This document shows, piece by piece, positions 37,458 through 48,420 of a stretch of 64,000 nucleotides of DNA; positions within the stretch are counted from its first letter, which is position 1, and the number at the start of each line of letters is the position of its first letter. The notes beneath the pieces are model-generated. The model worked only from the letters and a program-made list of their open reading frames with translations. It ran no database searches and was not told the DNA's origin. The stretch lies in NCBI RefSeq assembly GCF_011745665.1, contig NZ_CP050253.1, positions 843,418 to 907,417 of the forward strand, written 5' to 3'. The DNA comes from Zophobihabitans entericus (GTDB lineage Bacteria > Pseudomonadota > Gammaproteobacteria > Enterobacterales > Orbaceae). The position numbers were made by a program, and so were the translations under genes.

Positions 37458-37477
37458 CTTCCGTTTGCTTCCGTTTC
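37458..37477 (+). promoter_or_regulatory. 10-bp tandem repeat, candidate DeoR-family operator
   Basis: CTTCCGTTTG is followed directly by CTTCCGTTTC: nine of ten bases repeat in phase with one helical turn. Operators of DeoR-type repressors such as AgaR and SrlR contain similar TTTCR-type tandem units. It lies 80 nt upstream of a gene with a DeoR helix-turn-helix. Confidence 0.5.
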
Positions 37478-37488
37478 GTGCAATAAGT

Positions 37489-37504
37489 TATGATTACAAT
37501 CACT
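37489..37504 (+). promoter_or_regulatory. CRP-like binding site
   Basis: TATGA-N6-TCACT compared with the CRP consensus TGTGA-N6-TCACA: one mismatch in each half, correct spacing. Position before a nucleoside/ribose-use operon makes catabolite control plausible. Confidence 0.4.
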
Positions 37505-37557
37505 CTTTTCATTGATCATTCTATTTATACTTAGCTTAACTTTTTAGTGAGGTTTCT

Positions 37558-38751
37558 ATGTTTACAGAAGAAAGGCATAAAATCATTCTTTCCTATTTAG
37601 ATAAACATGAAAAAGCAACGGTACAGTATTTTTCAGATTATTTTAATGTATCCAAAGAAACCATTCGGAAAGATTTAGGCATACTCGCCGGGCAGCGTCT
37701 GGTTATTCGTTGTCACGGTGGAGCGATGGTACTCAGGCATAAGTTTGTCAGTGATATTACCTCAACAGAGAGTATTGCGTCTTTGTTAACCAAATATCAA
37801 AAGAACAAACATAAACATCGGGGCGAAAAAATGAATGGTCAGGTTTGTATTTTAGGTTCATTCAATGTGGATATTGTGGCTCAGGTCGCTCGGTTCCCAA
37901 AAGGTGGTGAATCGATTATGGCTAAAAAAAGCATGATTGGACCGGGCGGTAAAGGGGCTAATCAGGCTATGGCGGCCAGCTATGCAGAAGCTAAAGTTCA
38001 CTTTGTAGCAAAAGTTGGCAAAGATCAGTTTAGCCAGTTTGCTTATGATCATCTTTCCTCATCTAAAATCGATTCTTTCACGCTTTATCAGTCTGATAAA
38101 GAACCTACCGGCAACGCAGTGATTTACGTCTCTGAAGAAGATGGTGAGAATATGATTGCTATCTATTCCGGCGCTAATCTGACCTTAACGGATGAAGAAA
38201 TTATTGCGCTGGAAGCGAACTTAAAAAATGCCGATATTTTACTGGTGCAGCTGGAAAATAATTTTGATGCCATGTGTAACGCTATGAAGTTAGCTAAAGC
38301 ACTGGGTGTGCAGGTGATACTCAACCCAGCCCCTTATTCTGCAGAGGTGATGAAGGCGCTGGAATATATTGATATTATTACACCGAATGAGACCGAAGCC
38401 AGTTTTATGTCGGGGATTGAAATCACGGATTTGGATAGTGCAAAACAGGCAGCGGAGAAAATTTATTCACTCGGCGTACAAACCGTCATTATCACGCTGG
38501 GCAGTAAAGGTTCTCTGATTTTTGATGGGAAACAGCATCAACATATTAAACCTTTCCCGGCGGTACCTGTGGACACCACCGGGGCAGGAGACGCTTTTAA
38601 CGGTGCATTTTGTGCATCACTTGCTAAAGGACAATCAACTTATCAGGCAGCAACTTACGCTTCAGCATTTGCTTCTTTAGCTGTTGAACGGGAAGGGGCG
38701 TCGAACATGCCTTCTCATCAGCAAGTTTTACAACGAATGAACAATAAATAG
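37558..38751 (+). CDS. DeoR-type helix-turn-helix fused to a ribokinase
   Basis: 397 residues. Residues 1-60 are a DeoR DNA-binding domain (RHKIILSYLDKHEKATVQYFSDYFNVSKETIRKDLGIL, then RCHGGA). Instead of the usual sensor domain, residues about 92-397 are a full PfkB ribokinase: GSFNVDIVAQVARFPKGGES, GGKGANQAMAA, NETEASFMSG, and the catalytic DTTGAGDAFNGAF near residue 342. A Met at residue 92 (position 37831) has GGGG 9 nt upstream and would give a 306-residue kinase, almost the length of RbsK (309). The gene thus may make a regulator-kinase and a free kinase. The next gene, a nucleoside hydrolase, would supply ribose, the expected kinase substrate. Confidence 0.9.
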   Translation: MFTEERHKIILSYLDKHEKATVQYFSDYFNVSKETIRKDLGILAGQRLVIRCHGGAMVLRHKFVSDITSTESIASLLTKYQKNKHKHRGEKMNGQVCILGSFNVDIVAQVARFPKGGESIMAKKSMIGPGGKGANQAMAASYAEAKVHFVAKVGKDQFSQFAYDHLSSSKIDSFTLYQSDKEPTGNAVIYVSEEDGENMIAIYSGANLTLTDEEIIALEANLKNADILLVQLENNFDAMCNAMKLAKALGVQVILNPAPYSAEVMKALEYIDIITPNETEASFMSGIEITDLDSAKQAAEKIYSLGVQTVIITLGSKGSLIFDGKQHQHIKPFPAVPVDTTGAGDAFNGAFCASLAKGQSTYQAATYASAFASLAVEREGASNMPSHQQVLQRMNNK

Positions 38752-38776
38752 TTCATGATATAAGAGGATACAAATA

Positions 38777-39733
38777 ATGACTAACGAACCGAAGAAGATT
38801 ATTCTTGATTGCGATCCGGGCCATGATGATGCTATTGCTCTGTTGCTTGCCCATGGCAATCCAAATATTGAATTATTAGCTGTTACAACAGTTGTTGGTA
38901 ATCAGACACTTGAAAAGGTAACGCGTAATGCTTTGGCTGTTGCGCGTATTGCTAATATCACTAATGTGCCGTTTGCTGCCGGGTCTTCAAGACCACTGGT
39001 CAGAACGATTGAAGTGGCACCAGATATTCACGGGGAGTCAGGTCTGGATGGTCCGGTACTGCCTGAACCAGTGATTAGTCTGGATTCACGTCATGCAATT
39101 GATTTAATCATCGATACCATTATGTCTCATCCACCAAAAACGATCACACTGGTACCAACCGGAGGTTTAACCAATATCGCTCTTGCTGTCAGAAAAGAAC
39201 CAAGAATTGCTGAACGCGTGAAAGAAGTGGTGCTGATGGGGGGCGGTTACCATGTGGGTAACTGGAGTGCGGTGGCGGAGTTTAATATTAAAATTGACCC
39301 GGAAGCTGCACATATTGTGTTTAATGAAAAGTGGCCACTGACCATGGTTGGTTTAGACTTAACTCATCAGGCACTGGCAACACCAGAAGTGATTGAAAAA
39401 ATTGCAGCGGTAAATACTCAGCCTGCTCAGTTTGTGCTTGAGCTACTTGAGTTCTTTGGCAAGATGTATAAAAAAGCGCAAGGATTTACTTATCCGCCAG
39501 TGCACGATCCTTGTGCGGTGGCTTATGTGATTAACTCAGCGTTAATTGAGACTAAACGTGTGCCAGTCAATATCGAATTAACCGGTACTTTAACGCTTGG
39601 TATGACAGTGGCTGATTTCCGCTTCCCGGCTGATGAGAACTGTCATACTCAGGTTGCAACAAAACTGGATCATACCGGTTTTTGGGATCTGATTGTGGAT
39701 GCGTTAAAACGTATTGGTGAGGTTAAAATATGA
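38777..39733 (+). CDS. Ribonucleoside hydrolase (RihA/RihB-like)
   Basis: 318 residues. It cleaves nucleosides to base and ribose. The Ca2+-binding signature DxDxGxDD is present as D11-C-D13-P-G-H-D17-D18. VLMGGGYHVGNWSAVAEFNIKIDPEAA is the second conserved block, and a catalytic HDPCAVAYV is near residue 240. It is close to the pyrimidine-preferring RihA/RihB group, but specificity is not certain. It starts 25 nt after the ribokinase fusion with AGAGGA, and overlaps the next gene by 4 nt, so the three genes form one operon. Confidence 0.92.
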   Translation: MTNEPKKIILDCDPGHDDAIALLLAHGNPNIELLAVTTVVGNQTLEKVTRNALAVARIANITNVPFAAGSSRPLVRTIEVAPDIHGESGLDGPVLPEPVISLDSRHAIDLIIDTIMSHPPKTITLVPTGGLTNIALAVRKEPRIAERVKEVVLMGGGYHVGNWSAVAEFNIKIDPEAAHIVFNEKWPLTMVGLDLTHQALATPEVIEKIAAVNTQPAQFVLELLEFFGKMYKKAQGFTYPPVHDPCAVAYVINSALIETKRVPVNIELTGTLTLGMTVADFRFPADENCHTQVATKLDHTGFWDLIVDALKRIGEVKI

Positions 39734-41133
39734 CAGAAAATACCTCTACGGATAAACAAAGTGTCGTGACACTGATGGTGGCGCTACTCGCCGCCTGTGT
39801 GGCTTTCCAGCTTAATGCCAGTATGTTAAGCCCGGTTTTAGTCACTATCGCTAATGAACTACATACTAATGACGCCGCAGTTGGGTTATCCCAAACTGCT
39901 TTCTTCACTGCTGCAGCGTTATTTTCACTGTTCCTGCCAAGACTAAGTGATATTCAGGGACGTAAGAAAGTCTTAACCGGTATGCTGTTTATCATGATGC
40001 TGGGTACGTTACTGGCTGCTCTGGCTCCAAATATTACCGTACTGTATATTGCCAGAATTATTCAGGGGGTGTCGGGACCAGTGGTTCCACTATGTCTACT
40101 AATGCTTAGCCATGAAGTTAAAGACGCTAAAAAATATGGCATGTTGATGGGAGTGGTGACTGCTGTTAACGGTGGTATTGCAGGGATTGACGCGATCGCT
40201 GGTGGGCTTCTGGCTGCTAACTTTGGTTTCCGCTCAGTGTTTTGGGTAATCACTGTGGTTGCTGCCATTTCAACTTATTTAGTACATCGTTTTGCTCGCG
40301 AGTCAAAACCTTCAGCTGGTACTAAGATGGACTGGGTGGGTGTATTACTCCTTGTTCTGACTATTGCAGGTTTACTGCTTGCACTTAATGAGGCAGGAAA
40401 ACTGGCAGGGGCCAACTGGCTGATGGTGATTGGTCTGGTTATTTTCTCTGCTGTCTGTTTTGGACTTTTCTGGAAAGCAGAAAAAACCAATAAACAACCT
40501 TTGGTGACTACAGAGCATTTAAAACTGAGAAGTACCTGGGCGCTGCTTTTGACCACCACATTAACCATGACAGGTATTTTTGCGGTCGTGAATGGTCTGG
40601 TGATGTCCATCGCTCAAAACCGCCAGGTAGGTTTTGGGCTTGATGCTGACTGGGCTTCTTTAATATTTTTAACACCTTATGCGTTAATCGGCTGGCTGGT
40701 CGGGCCTTTCTCTGGTCGCTTAGCACCAACATTTGGCTATACACGCGTATTAAAACTGGGTCTGGTTGGTTGTATTGTTGGTATTTTACTGACGATGTTC
40801 CTTGGTCTGCATTCACTGCCGATCCTGACCATTGGTGTTATTATTCTGGGTATTTTCTATGCGGGGATGGCTAACATCATTCTTAACGGTCTTGGCGTGG
40901 TGTTATCTCCGTCAGATAATCCGGGATTTTTACCGGGTATGAATGCCGGTGCATTTAACTTAGGTGCAGGGCTTAGTTTTGCTTTATTACCAGCGATGCA
41001 GGTAATGACAGACAGCTCTGGTGGTAGCTCAATTGATGGTTATTTTAACGGTATGATGCTGGGACTGGTCATTACTGTGCTGGCTTTACTTTGTTCATTC
41101 CTGATCCCAAGACCGGTGAATGCGGAAGTATAG
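39730..41133 (+). CDS. MFS transporter, probable nucleoside importer
   Basis: 467 residues. DHA2-like layout with about 14 spans, first-half motif A LPRLSDIQGRKKVL and motif C RIIQGVSGPVVPLCLLML. Its start overlaps the nucleoside hydrolase stop (ATGA), so translation is coupled. Sequence alone would suggest a drug-exporter-type MFS, but the operon (nucleoside hydrolase and ribokinase) makes nucleoside or ribose uptake the better guess. Substrate is inference. Confidence 0.82.
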   Translation: MTENTSTDKQSVVTLMVALLAACVAFQLNASMLSPVLVTIANELHTNDAAVGLSQTAFFTAAALFSLFLPRLSDIQGRKKVLTGMLFIMMLGTLLAALAPNITVLYIARIIQGVSGPVVPLCLLMLSHEVKDAKKYGMLMGVVTAVNGGIAGIDAIAGGLLAANFGFRSVFWVITVVAAISTYLVHRFARESKPSAGTKMDWVGVLLLVLTIAGLLLALNEAGKLAGANWLMVIGLVIFSAVCFGLFWKAEKTNKQPLVTTEHLKLRSTWALLLTTTLTMTGIFAVVNGLVMSIAQNRQVGFGLDADWASLIFLTPYALIGWLVGPFSGRLAPTFGYTRVLKLGLVGCIVGILLTMFLGLHSLPILTIGVIILGIFYAGMANIILNGLGVVLSPSDNPGFLPGMNAGAFNLGAGLSFALLPAMQVMTDSSGGSSIDGYFNGMMLGLVITVLALLCSFLIPRPVNAEV

Positions 41134-41257
41134 GTAGTCTTAATACTTGATGTTAAAAGGTGTTATTAGCGGTATATGCAGATATATTGTTGATAGCACT
41201 TTTTTATGCCTGCGATTTTACAGACAGAATGAAAAAGGGGGGTTAGATATGTGGGAT

Positions 41258-41304
41258 GAAAATAAAATCTGGCAGAAATAAGAGTGACTCACTTCTGCCA
41301 GATT
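41258..41304 (-). terminator. Terminator of tmaR (and hxpB)
   Basis: AATCTGGCAGAA (41266-41277) / TTCTGCCAGATT (41293-41304). Read on the minus strand it is followed by TTATTTTC. It lies 26 nt after the tmaR stop. Confidence 0.8.
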
Positions 41305-41329
41305 AAGATAGTTAGATAATAAGATCTTA

Positions 41330-41650
41330 TTATGCTAAATGACCGCTTGCAGTACGCATTTTCTTGCTGATATCACGACGTTCTTTAGAAATTTCAGCAT
41401 TTTTGATGATGAAGTCATCAACACGATCATCGTAGTCACTTTTCATATTCGCGATAATCGCCTGAATTTCTTCATAGCTCATACCCGGCTTGATATAGTC
41501 GCTTAAGTTTTCAAGTAATAACACACGTTTTTGGTTATCGCGGATTTTCTTCTCGTTATCAGCGATTTCGCGTTTTAATTTATTTAAACGACGAGATAAA
41601 CGAACATACTCCAGTACATCTTGAAACGATGGTTTAGTTGCTTTTTCCAT
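41330..41650 (-). CDS. tmaR: PTS system regulator TmaR (YeeX, DUF496)
   Basis: 106 residues, a mostly coiled-coil protein nearly identical in pattern to E. coli YeeX/Tma[25 protein letters not shown], the invariant [21 protein letters not shown] and [17 protein letters not shown] are all in place. TmaR forms polar clusters and sequesters PTS Enzyme I at the pole in E. coli. It follows hxpB with a 54-nt gap and ends at a terminator. Confidence 0.96.
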   Translation of the reverse strand: MEKATKPSFQDVLEYVRLSRRLNKLKREIADNEKKIRDNQKRVLLLENLSDYIKPGMSYEEIQAIIANMKSDYDDRVDDFIIKNAEISKERRDISKKMRTASGHLA

Positions 41651-41704
41651 TTATAAACCTCTTTGATTCTGATTAATATAGCACTTTCGTCAGTATATAA
41701 CGTT

Positions 41705-42376
41705 CTACGATAAATGTTGAGCGTTAAGTTCGAGTAGTGAGTTTAATTTAATATCCGCTAAACACCAACGCGGATTTTCACGGTTTTCTGCTGGTGGTAC
41801 TACAATCGAGCGCATACGTGCTGCTTTTGTTGAAACCATACCAGCAACTGAATCTTCAATAGTAATACAGTTAAGTGGGCTAACACCGAGTTGTTCTGCT
41901 GCTGTTAAATAGACTTGTGGGTGCGGCTTGCCATATGGCATATATTCAGCAGAGATACGCACCTGAAAGTAATTCTCAATATTGAGTAACTGAGTCACCG
42001 CCGTAATGACGCGCATAGCAGAAGATGATGCTAAACCAATTTTTAAACCAAGAGACTGACACAGTTGTAGTGATTCAACCACGCCTGGCAGAACCGGCTT
42101 GGTTTCAATGATACGGCGAATAGCTTCCTGAATAATACGATTGGCCATCTCTTCCGGATCGATCATCTTTTCTGGTGCGGTGTGGCAGAACATTTCAACC
42201 ACTTCATTGATACGTAGTCCGGTAGTCACAATACCTAATTTGGCTAAGGTTTTATCACGATCTAAACCATATTGAGGAAGAACAAAACGTTCAGCTTCAT
42301 CCCAAAGAGGCTCGGAATCAACTAAGATTCCATCCATATCATAGATCACAGCTTGTGGTTTAAAAATATGACTCAT
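41705..42376 (-). CDS. hxpB: HAD-family hexitol/2-deoxyglucose-6-phosphate phosphatase HxpB (YniC)
   Basis: 223 residues. HAD subfamily I phosphatase with nucleophile and acid D13/D15 in IYDMDGILVDSEPLWDEAE (motif I), motif II LASSSA, and motif III/IV KPHPQVYL...IEDSVAGM. The SEPLWD text is characteristic of YniC/HxpB, which dephosphorylates sugar phosphates in the cytosol. AAGG lies 8 nt before the ATG. The tmaR gene is downstream in the same direction. Confidence 0.88.
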   Translation of the reverse strand: MSHIFKPQAVIYDMDGILVDSEPLWDEAERFVLPQYGLDRDKTLAKLGIVTTGLRINEVVEMFCHTAPEKMIDPEEMANRIIQEAIRRIIETKPVLPGVVESLQLCQSLGLKIGLASSSAMRVITAVTQLLNIENYFQVRISAEYMPYGKPHPQVYLTAAEQLGVSPLNCITIEDSVAGMVSTKAARMRSIVVPPAENRENPRWCLADIKLNSLLELNAQHLS

Positions 42377-42502
42377 GATTTTAACCTTAAAAGTTTGTTA
42401 ATTGATAGACAGATCATTATCTGATGATTTTGTGCTATATCTTAACATGGTTAGTTAATGATTTGTATGTGGGAAGTTAAAAGGCGGCAGATTATTTGAT
42501 GC

Positions 42503-43399
42503 TCAAGTAAATGAGCAGAGCGTTGGGGATAAAGCTAATATTTGATTCTCAACGTATTTTTCAAACGGATAAGTATTGTATTGGCCTGATAAAACATATT
42601 CTATCAGGCAATATGAATCAAAAGCTGAATTAAATAGTACGAGTTCTTCAATAATCATTAAGTCACTGGTAAATGAGCCATCTTCCTGTAATTCAAAATA
42701 GCGGTTTACTTCCTGGCTTGATGACTGTTGATAAGCTCTGACAGCCTTAACAAAATGTTCAGGTGTGCGCATACGGGTAATCCATGTAGCAAAATTGAGC
42801 GGTAAGCGTTCACGTTGTACACGGTCAATGATAAAACCGGATTCGGTAAAAAAAGTCATCCATTCACCGGGTGTATAGTCACGTACATGAGAGGTATCTC
42901 TCAGTGCTTCAACTGTTTGTAGCCAGATGTCAAAGACCGGATGGCCGGGTGATACTACATCGATAATAATAATTTTTCCGCCCGGTTTTAGTACACGATA
43001 GGCTTCACGCATCCCTTTACCAACGTCCTGCCAGTGATGAGCAGAGTAGCGGCTTAACACAATATCAAAACTTTGATCAGGGAAGGGTAGTTTCTCAGCG
43101 ATGCCTTGAGTCACGGATAAGTTATGATATTGACGTTCTTTAGCCATTGCAGCGACCACATTTAACATATCAGTTGATAAGTCGTAAGCAACCACTTCTT
43201 TAGTCGTCTGGGCTGCAATAAAACTGACATGGCCGGCTCCACATCCCATATCTAGTACACGGGCGTCAGGATAGGATTTAAGCGTTGCAGTCAGATAGTC
43301 TAAATCATTTCCCTTGGCGTGAACCTGACTGGTCAGATAAGCCTGTGCCTGTTCGCCAAACTGACGGTCAACTTTATCGTGATGGTTACTTGATGACAT
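42503..43399 (-). CDS. Class I SAM-dependent methyltransferase (YcgJ/UbiE-like) with an extra C-terminal tail
   Basis: 298 residues. The SAM site is complete: VLDMGCGAGHVSF (motif I), YDLSTDMLNVV, LPFPDQSFDIVLSRYSAHHW (motif II region) and RVLKPGGKIIIID (motif III). The family of this type usually ends after a segment like DGSFTSDxMIIE, at about 255 residues. Here the frame runs another 40-45 residues that look non-conserved. That tail overlaps a GCCTGATA / TATCAGGC inverted repeat (42584-42609), as if an old stop codon had been lost and a former 3' hairpin is now translated. The acceptor is unknown. Confidence 0.85.
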   Translation of the reverse strand: MSSSNHHDKVDRQFGEQAQAYLTSQVHAKGNDLDYLTATLKSYPDARVLDMGCGAGHVSFIAAQTTKEVVAYDLSTDMLNVVAAMAKERQYHNLSVTQGIAEKLPFPDQSFDIVLSRYSAHHWQDVGKGMREAYRVLKPGGKIIIIDVVSPGHPVFDIWLQTVEALRDTSHVRDYTPGEWMTFFTESGFIIDRVQRERLPLNFATWITRMRTPEHFVKAVRAYQQSSSQEVNRYFELQEDGSFTSDLMIIEELVLFNSAFDSYCLIEYVLSGQYNTYPFEKYVENQILALSPTLCSFT

Positions 43400-43493
43400 A
43401 GTATTCCTTATTGAGAGGATAATACGATGAATAAAATCAATAACTTAATTTTATAATTTATTGATTTTATTGCATTTTTATTTTAAACGAATA

Positions 43494-44096
43494 TTAAGCC
43501 AGAAACTTAGGAATATTCTTTTCATAAGCACTAATCGCATCTTCGTGTTGTAGCGTTAGTCCGATATTGTCTAAGCCATTTAGCAGGCAGTGGCGTTTAA
43601 AGGCATCGATCTTAAATGGATAACGTTTTTCTCCGGCGATAACAACTTCGTTTTCCAGATCAACGGTAAACTTCATACCTTCGTTCGCTTCAACCAGCTT
43701 AAATAACTCATCAACTTCTGCTTCTGACAGAGTCACCAGTAATAATTGGTTGTTAAATGAGTTGTTATAGAAGATATCGGCAAAGCTGGAACCAATAATC
43801 GTTTTAAAACCATAATCGGCCAGTGCCCATGGAGCATGTTCGCGCGATGAACCACAACCAAAGTTTTCACGGGCTAGTAAAATGCTCGCGCCAGCGTAAC
43901 GTGGTTTGTTTAACGTGAAGTCAGGGTTAGGTTGTTTACCTGCGTCATCTAAAAATCGCCATTCATGAAAAGCATGAATACCAAAGCCAGTACGCGTGAC
44001 TTTTTGTAGAAACTGCTTTGGAATGATTGCATCGGTATCGACGTTTGCTGCATCTAAAGGCACCACTAAGCCGGTATGTCTGATAAATTTAGCCAT
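43494..44096 (-). CDS. leuD: 3-isopropylmalate dehydratase small subunit
   Basis: 200 residues, normal length. Swivel domain of the LeuCD isomerase that converts 2- to 3-isopropylmalate. Motifs: [32 protein letters not shown] (about 74-88) and the [19 protein letters not shown] segment. It is the last gene of leuABCD, 11 nt after leuC. Confidence 0.98.
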   Translation of the reverse strand: MAKFIRHTGLVVPLDAANVDTDAIIPKQFLQKVTRTGFGIHAFHEWRFLDDAGKQPNPDFTLNKPRYAGASILLARENFGCGSSREHAPWALADYGFKTIIGSSFADIFYNNSFNNQLLLVTLSEAEVDELFKLVEANEGMKFTVDLENEVVIAGEKRYPFKIDAFKRHCLLNGLDNIGLTLQHEDAISAYEKNIPKFLA

Positions 44097-44107
44097 GATG
44101 TTGCTCC

Positions 44108-45523
44108 TTAAAATGCGTGACGAATGTCAGTGAAATGACCAGTAATAGCTGCAGCAGCTGCCATTGCCGGACTAACTAAATGAGTACGAGCATCGCGCCC
44201 CTGACGACCTTCAAAGTTACGGTTACTGGTTGATGCACAGCGATCACCCGGTTGTAATTTGTCATCATTCATCGCTAAACACATAGAACAACCCGGTAAG
44301 CGCCATTCAAATCCGGCTTCAATAAAGATTTTATCTAAACCTTCAGCTTCTGCCTGTGCTTTAACCGGACCAGAACCCGGTACAACTAAGGCCTGTACAC
44401 CATCAGCCACTTTACGGCCTTTAGCAATAGCAGCAGCAGCACGTAGATCTTCAATACGAGAGTTAGTACAAGAACCGATAAAGACTTTATTGATCTGAAT
44501 ATCAGTCATTTTAGTGCCGGCTTTTAAGCCCATATAATTTAAAGCGCGTTGTGCGGATTGTTGCTCGATAATATCGGTAAATGAATCCGGATTTGGTACC
44601 ACTTGATCAATGGCTGTTACCTGACCCGGGTTTGTTCCCCAGGTTAACTGTGGAGCAATATCTTTGGCTTCAAGTGTAACGACTTTATCAAATACTGCAC
44701 CTTCATCTGTTTTTAAGGTTTTCCAGTAAGCGACAGCTTTATCAAAATCGCTATTTTTTGGTGAGAACTGACGGCCTTTAACATAAGCAAATGTTGTGTC
44801 ATCTGGTGCAACGATCCCCGCTTTAGCACCCATTTCAATGGCCATATTACATAATGTCATACGACCTTCCATGGATAAGTCTCTGATTGCTTCACCACAG
44901 AACTCAACCACATGACCTGTACCACCAGCACTGGTTGTTTTACCAATGATAGCCAAAATAATATCTTTAGCGGTAATGCCTGGCGCTACGTGACCTTTAA
45001 CTTCAATTTTCATGGTTTTGGCACGCGCTTGTTTTAAGGTTTGTGTGGCAAGTACGTGTTCAACTTCGGACGTACCAATACCAAACGCTAAAGCACCAAA
45101 GGCACCGTGTGTTGCTGTATGTGAGTCACCACAAACAATAGTCATACCCGGTAAAGTCATCCCTTGTTCTGGACCAATAACATGGACAATACCACGTAGT
45201 GGGCTGCCAATATCATAAAGTGAAATACCAAATTCTTTAGCATTTTTGGACAGTTCAGTTAACTGAATACGCGCCATCTCACTACAGGCACTTAGTTCAT
45301 TACTTTTGGTTGAAGTATTATGGTCCATCGTGGCAAAGGTTTTATGTGGCTGGCGCACTTTACGGTGCATCGCACGTAGCCCATCAAAAGCCTGCGGTGA
45401 TGTTACTTCATGCACTAAATGGCGGTCGATATATAAGATTGGTGTTTCGTTTGGTGCTTCATAAACCACATGTGCATCATACAATTTTTGATACAATGTT
45501 TTTGGTGTATTGGTTTTAGACAT
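44108..45523 (-). CDS. leuC: 3-isopropylmalate dehydratase large subunit
   Basis: 471 residues, aconitase family. The [4Fe-4S] cysteines are in [15 protein letters not shown] (C348 region) and GCSMCLAMN (near 407-415), as in E. coli LeuC. The substrate loop [20 protein letters not shown] is also present. It works with LeuD in leucine synthesis. It starts 88 nt after leuB in the same direction. Confidence 0.98.
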   Translation of the reverse strand: MSKTNTPKTLYQKLYDAHVVYEAPNETPILYIDRHLVHEVTSPQAFDGLRAMHRKVRQPHKTFATMDHNTSTKSNELSACSEMARIQLTELSKNAKEFGISLYDIGSPLRGIVHVIGPEQGMTLPGMTIVCGDSHTATHGAFGALAFGIGTSEVEHVLATQTLKQARAKTMKIEVKGHVAPGITAKDIILAIIGKTTSAGGTGHVVEFCGEAIRDLSMEGRMTLCNMAIEMGAKAGIVAPDDTTFAYVKGRQFSPKNSDFDKAVAYWKTLKTDEGAVFDKVVTLEAKDIAPQLTWGTNPGQVTAIDQVVPNPDSFTDIIEQQSAQRALNYMGLKAGTKMTDIQINKVFIGSCTNSRIEDLRAAAAIAKGRKVADGVQALVVPGSGPVKAQAEAEGLDKIFIEAGFEWRLPGCSMCLAMNDDKLQPGDRCASTSNRNFEGRQGRDARTHLVSPAMAAAAAITGHFTDIRHAF

Positions 45524-45611
45524 TGTTCGATTACCCCGTTAATTTTTATTCTTTAAAATCGTGATTTTTTAGTTCACGACTTTTATCATTCATTATTCTA
45601 AACAACTTATA

Positions 45612-46718
<1,107 letters not shown>

Positions 46719-46758
46719 TTAAATTTAATTCGTTGTTATTCTGTCTATTTCACTGTTA

Positions 46759-48303
46759 TTAAGCATGTAAGCGCTGTTTTTCTTCTGCTACTTGTGATGC
46801 ACGGTAAACGTTATTTAATACGTTGATCAATGCTTTAGCTGAAGACTCAACAATATCGGTTGCAAGGCCTACACCATGGAAACGACGACCTTTATATTCC
46901 GCCACGATATCCACCTGACCCAAGGCGTTTTCACCTTGTCCTTTACTGGCTAATTTATAAGAAACAATAGAGACCGGGATATCCGTAATACGGTTAATCG
47001 CCTGATAAACAGCATCAACCGGACCATTACCTGTTGCAGCATCAGATTTTTTCTCACCATTGATGACTAAGCTCACAGATGCTGTAGAGACAACCGTTGA
47101 ACCTGATTGCACATTAAAATAATCTAACGTGAAATGATCCTGATCATCTTTCAATTTATCCATGAAGATTAATGCTTCTAAGTCATAATCAAAGACCTGC
47201 CCCTTCTTATCTGCTAACTTTAAGAATGCATCATAAACCGCATCTAAACTGTAGTCATTTTCACGGTATCCTAACTCATCTAAACGATGTCTTACAGCCG
47301 CACGACCAGAACGAGAGGTTAAGTTCAACTGAATTTGGTTTAAACCGATAGATTCAGGTGTCATAATTTCATAAGTTTCACGATTTTTTAAGACGCCATC
47401 CTGATGGATACCTGATGAGTGAGCAAATGCATTGCTACCAATAACTGCTTTGTTAGCCGGGATTGGCGTATTGGCTAACTGGCTGACGATTTGACTGGTA
47501 CGGTAGATTTCCTGATGGTTAATATTGGTGTGAACATTTAATAAGTTTTGGCGGACTTTGATTGCCATAATGACTTCTTCTAATGCACAGTTACCTGCAC
47601 GCTCACCTAAACCATTCATCGCACCTTCAATTTGGCGGGCACCGGCTTGTACAGCAGTAATTGAGTTGGCAACCGACATACCTAAGTCATCATGGCAGTG
47701 AACGGAGATCACGGCTTTATCAATATTAGGCACACGATTAAATAAGGTAGTGATAATTTCACCAAATTGATAAGGTACAGTATAACCAACGGTATCGGGG
47801 ATATTGACTGTGGTTGCACCGGCAGCGATTGCAGCTTCAACAATACGGCATAAGTTATCAATCGGTGTACGCCCAGCATCTTCACATGAAAATTCAACGT
47901 CATCAGTGTAGTTACGTGCACGTTTAACGCTGTGAATTGCGCGCTCAACGACATCATCAAATGACATACGTAACTTATCGGCTACGTGTAAAGTTGAAGT
48001 AGCCATAAAGGTATGGATTCGGAAAGCTTCAGCAACTTTCAACGCTTCTGCTGCTACGTCAATATCTTTATCCACGCAACGTGCTAATGCACAGACGCGA
48101 CTATTTTTAATCGTTCTGGCAATGGTTTGTACTGATTCAAAGTCACCCGGAGAAGAGACAGGAAACCCGACTTCCATTACATCAACGCGCATACGTTCAA
48201 GTGCTAAGGCGATTTGTAGTTTCTCTTTTACGCTTAAACTCGCTTGTAAGGCCTGTTCACCATCACGCAATGTCGTATCGAAAATAATAACCTGGTCGCT
48301 CAT
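46759..48303 (-). CDS. leuA: 2-isopropylmalate synthase
   Basis: 514 residues, very close to E. coli LeuA through the catalytic barrel: [21 protein letters not shown] at 9-29, the metal site SVHCHDDLG (E. coli has HTHDDLG), and [14 protein letters not shown]. The C-terminal leucine-binding regulatory domain (about 390-514) is present, so feedback inhibition by leucine is expected. The gene follows a leader peptide and attenuator (48362-48501). Condenses acetyl-CoA with 2-ketoisovalerate. Confidence 0.98.
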   Translation of the reverse strand: MSDQVIIFDTTLRDGEQALQASLSVKEKLQIALALERMRVDVMEVGFPVSSPGDFESVQTIARTIKNSRVCALARCVDKDIDVAAEALKVAEAFRIHTFMATSTLHVADKLRMSFDDVVERAIHSVKRARNYTDDVEFSCEDAGRTPIDNLCRIVEAAIAAGATTVNIPDTVGYTVPYQFGEIITTLFNRVPNIDKAVISVHCHDDLGMSVANSITAVQAGARQIEGAMNGLGERAGNCALEEVIMAIKVRQNLLNVHTNINHQEIYRTSQIVSQLANTPIPANKAVIGSNAFAHSSGIHQDGVLKNRETYEIMTPESIGLNQIQLNLTSRSGRAAVRHRLDELGYRENDYSLDAVYDAFLKLADKKGQVFDYDLEALIFMDKLKDDQDHFTLDYFNVQSGSTVVSTASVSLVINGEKKSDAATGNGPVDAVYQAINRITDIPVSIVSYKLASKGQGENALGQVDIVAEYKGRRFHGVGLATDIVESSAKALINVLNNVYRASQVAEEKQRLHA

Positions 48304-48361
48304 TTTTAGTTTCCTTTTCTGTTTGTTTGCGCTACGAGGTGATTGTCTTGAATCCGGGCAT

Positions 48362-48390
48362 AAAAAAACCCGCTCGTAGCGCGGGTTTTC
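48362..48390 (-). terminator. Attenuator (terminator) of the leu operon
   Basis: Minus-strand stem CCCGC / GCGGG around a GCTACGA loop, flanked by AAAA before and TTTTTTTA after, between leuL and leuA. The CCGCGC of its 5' arm (48384-48379) can instead pair with GCGCGG at 48446-48441, just before the end of leuL, giving a mutually exclusive antiterminator. Confidence 0.85.
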
Positions 48391-48420
48391 TTGAATTTAA
48401 GTAGAGTATCTAAACTATAT

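Larger units (their letters stand above)
37135..37557. other. Intergenic region upstream of the DeoR-ribokinase operon
   Basis: 423 nt, containing the terminator of the catabolic locus (37194-37226), a 10-bp tandem repeat (37458-37477) and a CRP-like site (37489-37504). The stretch between is AT-rich and without a supported ORF. GAGG lies 6 nt before the ATG at 37558. Confidence 0.5.

Noticed and set aside
43430..43471. 14-bp inverted repeat AATAAAATCAATAA / TTATTGATTTTATT between leuD and the methyltransferase gene
   Set aside because: Considered as a terminator for the methyltransferase or as a recurring ATTGATTTTAT regulatory motif seen in several intergenic regions, but it is pure AT-rich sequence with no T-tract in the right place, so chance is a fair explanation.
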